Shown: in pieces, positions 6,967-13,567 of the stretch
Layout: each line of letters starts with the position of its first letter
How positions within the stretch are numbered: the stretch's first letter is position 1
Assembly (NCBI GenBank): GCA_014376425.1
Contig: JACMRO010000238.1
Coordinates: forward strand, 1 to 15,454
Source: Rubritepida sp.
Lineage (GTDB): Bacteria; Pseudomonadota; Alphaproteobacteria; Acetobacterales; Acetobacteraceae
Direction of reading: 5' to 3'
DNA: 15,454 nt
Translations under genes and position numbers: made by a program
The notes under the pieces: generated by a model
The model's database searches: none
What the model saw: only the letters and a program-made list of their open reading frames with translations
What the model was told of the DNA's origin: nothing

Positions 6967-8214
6967 ATGCTCTCGCCCGTCACGCGCCAGGTGGTGTTCA
7001 TCAATGCGGCGCACCTGTTCACCCATTACTCGCTGCTGATCCTGGCCACCGCCACGCTGGCCATGGTGCAGCAGCGGCCGGATGTGTTCGGCACCGATTA
7101 CGGGCCGTTGATTTCCATCGGCACCGGCATGTTCGTGGCTTACGGGCTGCTGGCGCTGCCGATGGGCTGGCTGGCGGCGCGGCTGGGGCGCAAGGCGCTG
7201 ATGGTGGCGTATTTCGTGGGTGCTGGAGCCGGCATGGCGCTGGCCGGCACGGCGCAGACCGGCTGGATGCTGGGGGTGTGGCTGGGCGTCATGGGCGCCT
7301 TCTCGGCCATCTACCACCCGATCGGTACGGCGATCATCGTCGAGGCGGGCGGGGCGCGGGTGGGGCGCGCGGTCGGCATCAACGGCGTCTTCGGCAACTT
7401 AGGAGTGGCGCTGGCGCCGCTGTGCACCGGGCTGATTGCCTGGAAGCTGGGCTGGGAATGGGCGTTCATCATTCCGGGCGTTCTGTGCGCGGGTATCGGC
7501 GTGCTGTACGCCTTCGAGCCGGCCTTCGACGGCAGCCAGGTGAAGGGGACGAAACCCTTTCCGCCCATCCCCCCGGTGCTGGTGCGGCGCGCGGTCATCG
7601 TGCTGATGCTGATCGCCGCGGTCAGCGGCCTGGTGTTCAACGCCTTCACGCTGCTGCTGCCGAAACTGATGGAGGAGCGGTTGACCAGCAGCCCGGATCT
7701 GCTGCCGGTCGTCGCCGTCCTCGCCTTCGCCGCCACCATCTGCGGCGGCATCACGCAATACACGGTGGGGCACCTGATCGACCGCCGCACCCTCAAGCAG
7801 GTGTTCATGCCGCTGGCCTTCGTGCTGGTGCCGGGGCTGCTGGCGCTGAGCTTTCTGCAGGGCTGGCTGGTGCTGCCGGTGGCCGGGGTGGTGGCCGCCG
7901 CCATCTTCGGCCAGGTCACGGTGAACGAGACGATGACGGCGCGCTACGTCGCGCCGCCTTTGCGCGCGAAACTGTATTCGGTGCGCTTCACGGTGGGCTT
8001 CATGGGTGCGGCGGTGGCCTCGCCGCTGGTCGGCTTCCTGCACCAAGTCTCGGGCAGCCTGAGCCTGGCGATGCTGGTGCTGGCCGGGGTGGCGGCGGTG
8101 ACACTGGTCTGCGCCCTGGCTTTCCCGAACCGGCGCGAGGAGCTGGCGCCGGAGTTGTGGGCGGAGAGCGCCGAGGCGCGGGCCATGCCAGCCGCCCCGC
8201 AGCCGGCGGAATGA
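6967..8214 (+). CDS. MFS transporter, FsR (fosmidomycin resistance)-like
   Basis: This 415-residue inner-membrane protein has about 12 hydrophobic segments and a central polar loop near residue 190. The MFS loop signature LAARLGRKALM appears after segment 2, and GAFSAIYHPIGTA resembles the A-x-Y/F-H-P-x-G motif of the FsR subgroup. The ATG at 6967 has AAGGAA at 6955-6960. It starts 26 bp after rutA, so the two are probably co-transcribed, which suggests uptake of the RutA substrate or export of its product. The known rut transporter RutG is an NCS2 permease, so this would be a non-homologous partner. The C-terminal tail is short, acidic, then Pro/Ala-rich. Direction and substrate are unknown. 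Confidence 0.85.
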   Translation: MLSPVTRQVVFINAAHLFTHYSLLILATATLAMVQQRPDVFGTDYGPLISIGTGMFVAYGLLALPMGWLAARLGRKALMVAYFVGAGAGMALAGTAQTGWMLGVWLGVMGAFSAIYHPIGTAIIVEAGGARVGRAVGINGVFGNLGVALAPLCTGLIAWKLGWEWAFIIPGVLCAGIGVLYAFEPAFDGSQVKGTKPFPPIPPVLVRRAVIVLMLIAAVSGLVFNAFTLLLPKLMEERLTSSPDLLPVVAVLAFAATICGGITQYTVGHLIDRRTLKQVFMPLAFVLVPGLLALSFLQGWLVLPVAGVVAAAIFGQVTVNETMTARYVAPPLRAKLYSVRFTVGFMGAAVASPLVGFLHQVSGSLSLAMLVLAGVAAVTLVCALAFPNRREELAPELWAESAEARAMPAAPQPAE

Positions 8215-8221
8215 GCGCTAC

Positions 8222-8262
8222 GAAATAACGCTGCCCGATCCTGGAATCTCGTGCTTTATTTC
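8222..8262. repeat. AT-rich inverted repeat GAAATAA / TTATTTC
   Basis: GAAATAA (8222-8228) and TTATTTC (8256-8262) are perfect 7-bp inverted arms 27 bases apart, in the 71-bp gap between the MFS gene and the small ORF at 8286. AT-rich words are rare in this window. It may be an operator or part of a promoter, or the arms may pair in RNA; there is no T-run typical of a terminator. Confidence 0.35.
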
Positions 8263-8285
8263 CGCCTGGAACGCAGGGGGTTACG

Positions 8286-8411
8286 ATGCCGCTCTCGGAC
8301 TATGCCGACTGGTGGGATAAGCAGAAACGCGAATCCGAAGCCATCCTGACCGATTGGGTGCAGGAAAATCCGCAATGGTGGGCCGTGGTGATGGAGGCCT
8401 GCGGCTACTGA
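8286..8411 (+). CDS. Putative 41-residue tryptophan-rich small protein
   Basis: An ATG at 8286 opens a 41-codon frame ending in TGA at 8409-8411, with AGGGGG at 8275-8280, five bases before the start. The product is acidic (8 D/E against 3 K/R) and has five Trp, including two WW pairs: it starts MPLSDYADWWDKQ and ends with PQWWAVVMEACGY. By my count 32 of 41 codons end in G or C, in keeping with coding DNA here. It has no signal peptide or membrane segment. It sits 71 bp after the MFS gene and ends 12 bp before the 3' end of the convergent AI-2E permease gene. I do not recognise a family. The spaced ribosome binding site is the main support. Confidence 0.55.
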   Translation: MPLSDYADWWDKQKRESEAILTDWVQENPQWWAVVMEACGY

Positions 8412-8423
8412 CCGGGAGGGCGT

Positions 8424-9641
8424 TTATCGGGGTGGGTCCAGATACAACGGGCTCTCCAGATAGCGTTTCATCCAGAAGCGGATCAGCACGCCCAGCGCCG
8501 CCGCGATCGGCACCGCTAGCAGCACGCCCAGAAACCCCAGCGCCACGCCGCCGGCGAACAGCGCGAAGATCACCCACACCGGATGCAACTCCACCCTGTC
8601 GCCCAGCAGGCGGGGATAAAGCACGTAGCCCTCCAGGATCTGGCCGGCCATGAATACCGCCACCACCAGGCCGGTGCCGCCCCAGGTCCCCCACTGCCCC
8701 ACCGCCAGCAGCAACGCGGAGACGAAGCCGGTCAACGAACCGACATAAGGCACCAGCGACAGCCCGCCGGTCACCAGCCCCACCATCACACCCAGTTCCA
8801 GACCGATGGCGGACAGGGCGATGGCATAGAACAGCCCCAGCGCCAGGCAGCATAAAAGCTGGCCGCGCAACCAGGCTCCCAGGATGCGGTCGGTCTCGCG
8901 CGCCAGCTGCCGCAGCGTGGGCGCGCTGCGGCGCGGCAGCCAGCTCCCGATCCGCAGCATCAGCCCTTGCCAGTCGCGCAGCAGGTAGAAGGTGACGACG
9001 GGGGTCACGACGACCAGCGTGAAGACGTTGAACAACGCCACGCCGCCACCGATCAGCCGGGTGGCCGCGGTGCCCAGGAACGCCATCATCTGCCCGGCCT
9101 GGCTGACCACCAGCTCCCGCAGGCGGGCATCGACCATCTCGGGCCCGGCGGCTTCCTCCAGGCTCAGCATGATCTCGCGCACATTCTGCCCGATGGTCGC
9201 GACATAGGCGGGCAGGCGGGCCAGCAGGACGCCGATCTGCGCCAGGATCAGCGGGTAGAGCAGCAGCACCGCCAACAGCCCGAGCAGCACGAGCAGAAGG
9301 CACAGCAACGCCGCCCCAAGCCCGCGCGGCACGCCATGCCGCGCCAACCGGGCCGCCACCGGATCGAGGAAGTAGGCGATGCAGGCCGCCAGCACGAAGG
9401 GCGTCATGATCGCCGAGAACAGCCAGAAGGCAAGGAAGATGAGCGCGACGATGCCGCCCAGCATGAGCCGCCGCTGCCAGGCCGGGACGGGGCGAGCGCC
9501 ACGCAGTAGGCCACGCCCGGGCGGCGGCGGCGGGTCGGCCAGATCGGCGGCCAGGGGGGTGTTTAGGGCAGCAGCCAGATCAGTGCCCGGCCGGGGCAGC
9601 CTGGCGACGTCCTGCCCGCCCGGCAGGATCGGCTCAGCCAC
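8424..9641 (-). CDS. AI-2E family transporter (PerM/TqsA-type permease)
   Basis: This membrane protein of about 405 residues has an N-terminal Pro-rich cytoplasmic stretch, two early hydrophobic segments, a soluble region rich in charged residues (about 130-200), then a run of membrane segments. It contains PVVTFYLLRDW and GLSLVPYVGSLTG and ends with segments such as HPVWVIFALFAGGVALGFLGVLLAVPIAA (split over the last two helices), as in the AI-2E_transport/PerM family. Members export or take up small molecules; only some move autoinducer-2, so a quorum-sensing role should not be assumed. GTG at 9641 overlaps the upstream DUF2066 stop by 8 bases and has GGTGG six bases before it. A GTG at 9665 would add 8 residues and has no ribosome binding site. 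It is probably co-transcribed with the DUF2066 gene. Confidence 0.88.
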   Translation of the reverse strand: MAEPILPGGQDVARLPRPGTDLAAALNTPLAADLADPPPPPGRGLLRGARPVPAWQRRLMLGGIVALIFLAFWLFSAIMTPFVLAACIAYFLDPVAARLARHGVPRGLGAALLCLLLVLLGLLAVLLLYPLILAQIGVLLARLPAYVATIGQNVREIMLSLEEAAGPEMVDARLRELVVSQAGQMMAFLGTAATRLIGGGVALFNVFTLVVVTPVVTFYLLRDWQGLMLRIGSWLPRRSAPTLRQLARETDRILGAWLRGQLLCCLALGLFYAIALSAIGLELGVMVGLVTGGLSLVPYVGSLTGFVSALLLAVGQWGTWGGTGLVVAVFMAGQILEGYVLYPRLLGDRVELHPVWVIFALFAGGVALGFLGVLLAVPIAAALGVLIRFWMKRYLESPLYLDPPR

Positions 9642-10323
9642 CAAGGCCCACCCGCCAGGGCTCACCAGCGGTGCCCGGTGGGGTCAGCAGCACGCCACCA
9701 TCGGCCAGGGCGGTGCTCGCATCAGGCGGCGCCGCACGCAGGCCCAGCCGCAGCAGAGCGCCATCGGTCGAGATCGCCAGGATGTTCACGCTGGCCACCG
9801 GCCCGGCCGCCAGCAACCGCCGCCGCAGATCCAGCCATTGCGCGAGGCTGCCGAAGCTGGTGCTGGCCTCCAGGTAATTCGACGTCGGCTGCCCGGCCAT
9901 CGGACCCGGCGCGGCATACCCACCACCGCCACCACCAGAGCCGGCCGAACCCCCGGTCACCCCGCCGCCCAGCATGTTACGGGCCTGATTGTTGAAGACG
10001 ACGGTGATGCGACCGCTGTAGCGGGTCGACGTCACCCGCTCCTCCTCGATCTGTATCGAGGCGACCATGCCGTCGATCTGCCGGTCGCTCAGGCTGGGGG
10101 CAGTGGTACCGACGGCCGCGGCCAGCCGGTTCAGCGCCGCCCGCCGCCCGCCCGCCAGCGCCACCTCGCGCGCCTGCACCGCATCGGCCGCGGTGGCCTC
10201 CACCGCGATGCCGGACTGCCGCAGCCCGGTGTTGTCCTGCGCCATCGCGTCGCCCACGGCCCAGCAACTGAGCCAGAGCGGTATCGCAGCCAGCAACAGG
10301 CGGTTAAAAGACACGGACGGCAT
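9634..10323 (-). CDS. DUF2066 domain exported protein
   Basis: This 229-residue protein starts with a signal peptide (hydrophobic 9-24, likely cleavage AMA|QD after residue 28). The segment GIAVEATAADAVQAREVALAGGRRAALNRL (residues 38-67) is typical of DUF2066: a small beta-strand followed by the ALxxAxRxAL-like helix. A Gly-rich linker (about 119-144) separates it from the C-terminal part. The function of the family is unknown; it is periplasmic by prediction. The ATG at 10323-10321 is chosen over a TTG four codons upstream because it is an ATG with GGGG upstream. In alphaproteobacteria, genes of this type commonly lie near purM and a permease, as here. Its start codon shares the bases CATG with an in-frame ATG of purM on the other strand. 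Confidence 0.8.
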   Translation of the reverse strand: MPSVSFNRLLLAAIPLWLSCWAVGDAMAQDNTGLRQSGIAVEATAADAVQAREVALAGGRRAALNRLAAAVGTTAPSLSDRQIDGMVASIQIEEERVTSTRYSGRITVVFNNQARNMLGGGVTGGSAGSGGGGGGYAAPGPMAGQPTSNYLEASTSFGSLAQWLDLRRRLLAAGPVASVNILAISTDGALLRLGLRAAPPDASTALADGGVLLTPPGTAGEPWRVGLGG

Positions 10324-11428
10324 GGTGGACCCCAATGTTCTGCCTCAATGCCATACCGTATCGGAGGTTGCCCTGAACAGTTCAATCCAGAACGGCCTGA
10401 CCTACGCGGCTGCCGGTGTGGACATCGCCGCGGGCGACGCGCTGGTCGATGCCATCAAGCCGCTGGCGAAGTCCACCAACCGGCCCGGCGTCATGGGGGG
10501 GCTTGGCGGTTTCGGCGCCCTGTTCGACCTGCGCGCGGCCGGCTTCACCGACCCCGTGCTGGTCAGTTCGACGGACGGTGTGGGTACCAAGCTGCGCCTG
10601 GCGATCGACGCCGGCCGCCACGATACGGTGGGCATCGACCTCGTGGCCATGTGCGTCAACGACCTGGTGGTGCAGGGCGCCACGCCGCTGTTTTTCCTTG
10701 ACTATTTTGCCACCGGCGCACTGGACGTGGCACAGGCGGCGACGGTGGTGGCCGGCATCGCCGAAGGCTGCCGCCAGGCCGGCTGCGCCCTGGTGGGTGG
10801 CGAGACGGCCGAGTTGCCGGGGATGTATCACGGCGGCGACTATGACCTGGCCGGCTTCTCGGTCGGCGCGGCGGAGCGCGGCACGCTGCTGCCGCGCGAT
10901 GTGGCGGCGGGCGACGTGCTGATCGGCCTGGCATCCAGCGGCGTGCACTCCAACGGCTTCTCGCTGGTCCGCCGCGTGGTGGCGGCGAGCGGGCTGGGGC
11001 TGGATGCGCCCAGCCCGTTCGGGGTCGGCACTCTGGCCGGGGCGCTGCTGGCGCCGACCCGGATCTACGTGAAATCGGTGCTGGCGCTGCATGCCGCGGG
11101 TCTGCTCCGCGCGGCCGCGCACATCACCGGCGGCGGCCTGCCGGGCAATCTGCCCCGCGTGCTACCCGCGGGGCTGACCGCGGTGGTGGATGGTTCGGCC
11201 TGGGCGCCGCCGCCGGTCTTCGGCTGGCTGGCGCGCACCGGCGCTGTGGCGGCGGAGGAGATGCTGCGGGTGTTCAACTGCGGCATTGGCATGGTGGCGG
11301 TGGTGCGGCCGGGCGACGTCGACGCGGCACTCGCCCTGCTGGCCGGGGCCGGCGAGGTGGCGATGCCCATCGGCCGGCTCGAGCCAGGCACGGCCGATTT
11401 CCTGCTGGCGGCGCCGCTCGCCTGGTGA
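10322..11428 (+). CDS. purM: Phosphoribosylformylglycinamidine cyclo-ligase (AIR synthetase) PurM
   Basis: PurM catalyses ATP-dependent ring closure of FGAM to AIR in de novo purine synthesis (cytosolic dimer). The family blocks appear in order: LTYAAAGVDIAAGD, SSTDGVGTKLRLA, DLVAMCVNDLVVQGATPLFFLDYFA (split), VGGETAELPGMY, SSGVHSNGFSLVR and HITGGGLPGNLPRVLP. The ATG at 10322 gives 368 residues. A CTG at 10373 would give 351, close to the usual family length of about 345, and follows a perfect GGAGG (10363-10367) by 5 bases, so the true start may be CTG. The ATG at 10322 lies on the same CATG as the divergent DUF2066 start. The TGA overlaps the purN start as GTGA. The protein is complete and conserved. 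Confidence 0.96.
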   Translation: MVDPNVLPQCHTVSEVALNSSIQNGLTYAAAGVDIAAGDALVDAIKPLAKSTNRPGVMGGLGGFGALFDLRAAGFTDPVLVSSTDGVGTKLRLAIDAGRHDTVGIDLVAMCVNDLVVQGATPLFFLDYFATGALDVAQAATVVAGIAEGCRQAGCALVGGETAELPGMYHGGDYDLAGFSVGAAERGTLLPRDVAAGDVLIGLASSGVHSNGFSLVRRVVAASGLGLDAPSPFGVGTLAGALLAPTRIYVKSVLALHAAGLLRAAAHITGGGLPGNLPRVLPAGLTAVVDGSAWAPPPVFGWLARTGAVAAEEMLRVFNCGIGMVAVVRPGDVDAALALLAGAGEVAMPIGRLEPGTADFLLAAPLAW

Positions 11429-12039
11429 GGACGGCCATCCTGATCTCCGGCCGCGGCAGCAACATGTCGGCGCTGCTGGCGGCCATGGCCGGGCCGGACT
11501 TCCCCGCCCGCCCGGTGCTGGTGCTGAGCAACCGAGCCGACGCTGCCGGCCTGGGCCTGACCGGTGGCGTGCCCACCGCCGTGGTGTCCAGCCGCGGCTT
11601 GGAGCGCGAGGCGTTCGAGGCCGAGCTGGATGCCAGGCTGCGCGAAGCGGGCGTCGAGTTGATCGCGCTGGCCGGCTTCATGCGGGTGCTGACGGCGGGC
11701 TTCGTCAGGGCCTGGCAGGGCCGGATGATCAACATCCACCCCAGCCTGCTGCCCAGCTTTCCGGGGCTGGATACCCATGCCCGGGCGCTGGCCGCTGGGG
11801 TGCGGCTGCATGGCTGCACCGTGCACTGGGTCAGCCCCGACGTGGATGAGGGGCCGATCATCGCGCAATCGGCCGTGCCGGTGCTGCCGCAGGATGACGC
11901 AGCCTCGCTGGGGGCGAGGGTGCTGGCGCGCGAGCACGCGCTCTACCCCGCCGCCTTGCGCCTGGTGGCCGCGGGGGGCGGCGCGGCGGTGACCGTGCCG
12001 GCGGCCACCTGTCACCTCGACAGCCTGTGGCTGCGATGA
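11425..12039 (+). CDS. purN: Phosphoribosylglycinamide formyltransferase PurN
   Basis: This 204-residue enzyme transfers a formyl group from 10-formyl-tetrahydrofolate to GAR in purine synthesis. The N-terminal phosphate-binding motif ILISGRGSNMSALL is at 5-18. The catalytic residues are N103 and H105 in MINIHPSLLPSFPG, and D141 in DVDEGPIIAQ, corresponding to E. coli N106, H108 and D144. The GTG start (11425) overlaps the purM stop as GTGA, so purM and purN are translationally coupled, the common arrangement for this pair. The length is slightly below E. coli (212), with a normal C-terminus. Confidence 0.96.
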   Translation: MRTAILISGRGSNMSALLAAMAGPDFPARPVLVLSNRADAAGLGLTGGVPTAVVSSRGLEREAFEAELDARLREAGVELIALAGFMRVLTAGFVRAWQGRMINIHPSLLPSFPGLDTHARALAAGVRLHGCTVHWVSPDVDEGPIIAQSAVPVLPQDDAASLGARVLAREHALYPAALRLVAAGGGAAVTVPAATCHLDSLWLR

Positions 12040-12098
12040 GGCTGGACGTGGCGGCGCGGTGTTTCTATCAACGCGGCACAGCTTGAAGGCAGGGATCG

Positions 12099-12257
12099 AT
12101 GGCCAAGAACGACGACTCCTACGAATTCGCCGAAGTGAAGGCACAGGACATCATGGCCGAGCGTGAGCGGCTGTGGGGCGCGTTTACCAACGCGACCAAA
12201 TGGTCGATCATCGTCGTCGTCGTCCTGCTGGTGCTGCTGTACCTGTTCTGGGGCTAA
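12099..12257 (+). CDS. aa3-type cytochrome c oxidase subunit IV-like microprotein
   Basis: This 52-residue protein starts at ATG 12099, with AAGGCAGGG at 12086-12094 as ribosome binding site and TAA at 12255-12257. The N-terminal half is charged and soluble (about residues 1-30). FTNATKW (29-35) is followed by a single transmembrane helix (about 36-51) of Ile/Val/Leu ending YLFWG. This layout matches the small bacterial subunit IV of aa3 oxidases (COX4_pro_2 type), a one-helix subunit that packs against subunits I and III in Paracoccus/Rhodobacter enzymes. No other oxidase genes lie nearby, so it would act in trans. It lies 59 bp after purN and may be transcribed with it. It converges on the phosphatase gene with a 9-bp gap. 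Confidence 0.8.
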   Translation: MAKNDDSYEFAEVKAQDIMAERERLWGAFTNATKWSIIVVVVLLVLLYLFWG

Positions 12258-12266
12258 GCGCGGCCT

Positions 12267-12824
12267 TCAGTGGTGCTTCCACACCACTTCGGCCGGCGCG
12301 GCCTCCCTCGGGTCGGCGCGCAGCCAGTCGCCATTGCCCAGCGACTTGCCGGTAAAGGCCAGGATGAAGCCCCAGTGGCTGACCACCACGGTATGCGCCC
12401 AATCCTCGCGCGCTGCCATCTCGCTGCGGAAATCCGACGCGCGGGCTAGGATGGCGTGCTCCGGCTCCTCGGTGCCCGGCCACCAGACTTCCTCTATCCC
12501 TTCGAAGGCGACATGTGGAAACTCCGCCGCCACCAGGCTTACCGGCCGGCCGACGTCGCAGGTGAAGGCATAGCGCTCCCGAACCTGCGGGGTGACGCTG
12601 ACGGCCAGGCCCAGCCGTTCGGCCAGGGGCGCGGCCGTCTGCAACGCGCGGGTGTAGGGCGAGGCGATGATGCGCCGGATGTCGTGGCCGGCCAGGGCCT
12701 CCGCCGCCTCGGCTGCCTGCGCATGCCCGGGCTCGGTCAACCGTGGGTCGACGATCCCAGGGTCGACGCGGGTGCGGGTGTAATGCAGGTTGAACTCGCT
12801 CTGGCCGTGGCGCAGCAGGATCAT
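12267..12824 (-). CDS. Histidine phosphatase family protein (phosphoglycerate mutase-like)
   Basis: This 185-residue protein has the RHG motif at its N-terminus (MILLRHGQSEFN). H6 is the predicted phosphohistidine and R5 a phosphate ligand. Further active-site matches are R59 (SPYTRALQT), E83 (VRER) and H150 (VVSHWGF). The small size with a short cap region fits a broad-specificity phosphatase rather than a glycolytic mutase; the substrate is unknown. The ATG at 12824 has AAAGGAAG upstream and puts RHG at the usual position, so the longer reading back to 12896 is not preferred. It diverges from the Tim44-like gene and converges on the oxidase subunit gene. It is probably a single-gene transcript. 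Confidence 0.88.
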   Translation of the reverse strand: MILLRHGQSEFNLHYTRTRVDPGIVDPRLTEPGHAQAAEAAEALAGHDIRRIIASPYTRALQTAAPLAERLGLAVSVTPQVRERYAFTCDVGRPVSLVAAEFPHVAFEGIEEVWWPGTEEPEHAILARASDFRSEMAAREDWAHTVVVSHWGFILAFTGKSLGNGDWLRADPREAAPAEVVWKHH

Positions 12825-12928
12825 GCGTTTAGACTTCCTTTGGGCGGTATTGTTCCATACATGAACTTCCTGACATTGCAGCAGGCCGCGTTGCACCCCA
12901 GTTAAGCGCTCCAGGAGTTATCACCACC
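12825..12928. other. Divergent phosphatase/tim44 intergenic region with TGCACCCCAG copy
   Basis: This 104-bp gap holds the start regions of both divergent genes. It is less GC-rich than its surroundings on the phosphatase side. TGCACCCCAG lies at 12892-12901, identical to the first ten bases of the repeat between tyrA and proC. It is followed by CAGGAG at 12911-12916, the ribosome binding site of the tim44-like gene. I did not find a convincing -35/-10 pair. Confidence 0.4.
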
Positions 12929-13567
12929 ATGCAAGGCAGTTTTCCGTTCGATCTCATCCTGTTCGGCATGGTCGCGGCCTTTCTCGTCCTGCGGCTGCGC
13001 AGCGTGCTGGGCAAGCGACAGGGTTTTGAACGGCCGCCGGCTGAGGCCCGCGCCGGATCCGTACCGGCAGGCCGCGAGGCGTCGCGTGCCGCCGTTTCCG
13101 CTGGCCCTGCCTTAACGGGGGTTACAGAACAGGCCGTTGGTCGCATCCGTGCCGTCGACCCGAGCTTTGAGCCCGCGGGCTTCCTGACTGGCGCGCAGGC
13201 CGCCTTTCAGATGATCGTCCAGGCCTTCGCCGCGGGTGACCGTCAAACCCTGCGTGGCTTGCTGAGCGACGAGACCTATGCCGGTTTTGAGCAGGCGGTC
13301 GCCGCGCGCGAGAATGCCGGCGAGACCCAACGCACGGAAGTGCGCGCTGTGAATGGTGTGGCAATCGAGTCAGCCGATTTGCGGGCCAGCATCGCCGATG
13401 TCACGGTGCGTTTCGTAACCGACCAGGTCAACCTGACTTTGGCACGCAATGGCGAGGTGGTGACGGGCTCCGATGCGATCACCGAACTTACCGACCTGTG
13501 GACCTTTCAGAGGGATCTGGCGGACAAGGATCCGACTTGGCGCCTGGTGGCGACTCGCAGCCTGTAG
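12929..13567 (+). CDS. Tim44-like domain protein (TimA/Tim44 family)
   Basis: This 212-residue protein has one N-terminal membrane segment (about 7-22), then a basic/flexible linker (25-75). From about residue 80 there is a Tim44-like domain: GFLTGAQAAFQMIVQAFAAGD, LRGLLSDETYAGF and VTVRFVTDQVNL, ending DPTWRLVATRSL. Bacterial members are inner-membrane proteins related to mitochondrial Tim44; in Caulobacter one (TimA) is membrane-associated, and their role is not settled. The ATG at 12929 has CAGGAG (12911-12916) as ribosome binding site. In alphaproteobacteria this gene is usually followed by mltA, as here. mltA overlaps its last 95 bases. Confidence 0.9.
   Translation: MQGSFPFDLILFGMVAAFLVLRLRSVLGKRQGFERPPAEARAGSVPAGREASRAAVSAGPALTGVTEQAVGRIRAVDPSFEPAGFLTGAQAAFQMIVQAFAAGDRQTLRGLLSDETYAGFEQAVAARENAGETQRTEVRAVNGVAIESADLRASIADVTVRFVTDQVNLTLARNGEVVTGSDAITELTDLWTFQRDLADKDPTWRLVATRSL

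Noticed and set aside
8424..9641. Quorum-sensing role for the AI-2E family permease
   Set aside because: The family name comes from one member; most members have other or unknown substrates, and no luxS or AI-2 gene is in the window.
9379..10320. Long plus-strand open frames opposite the permease and DUF2066 genes
   Set aside because: They are antisense to recognisable proteins and have biased composition (Arg, Gln, His, Pro) typical of shadow frames.
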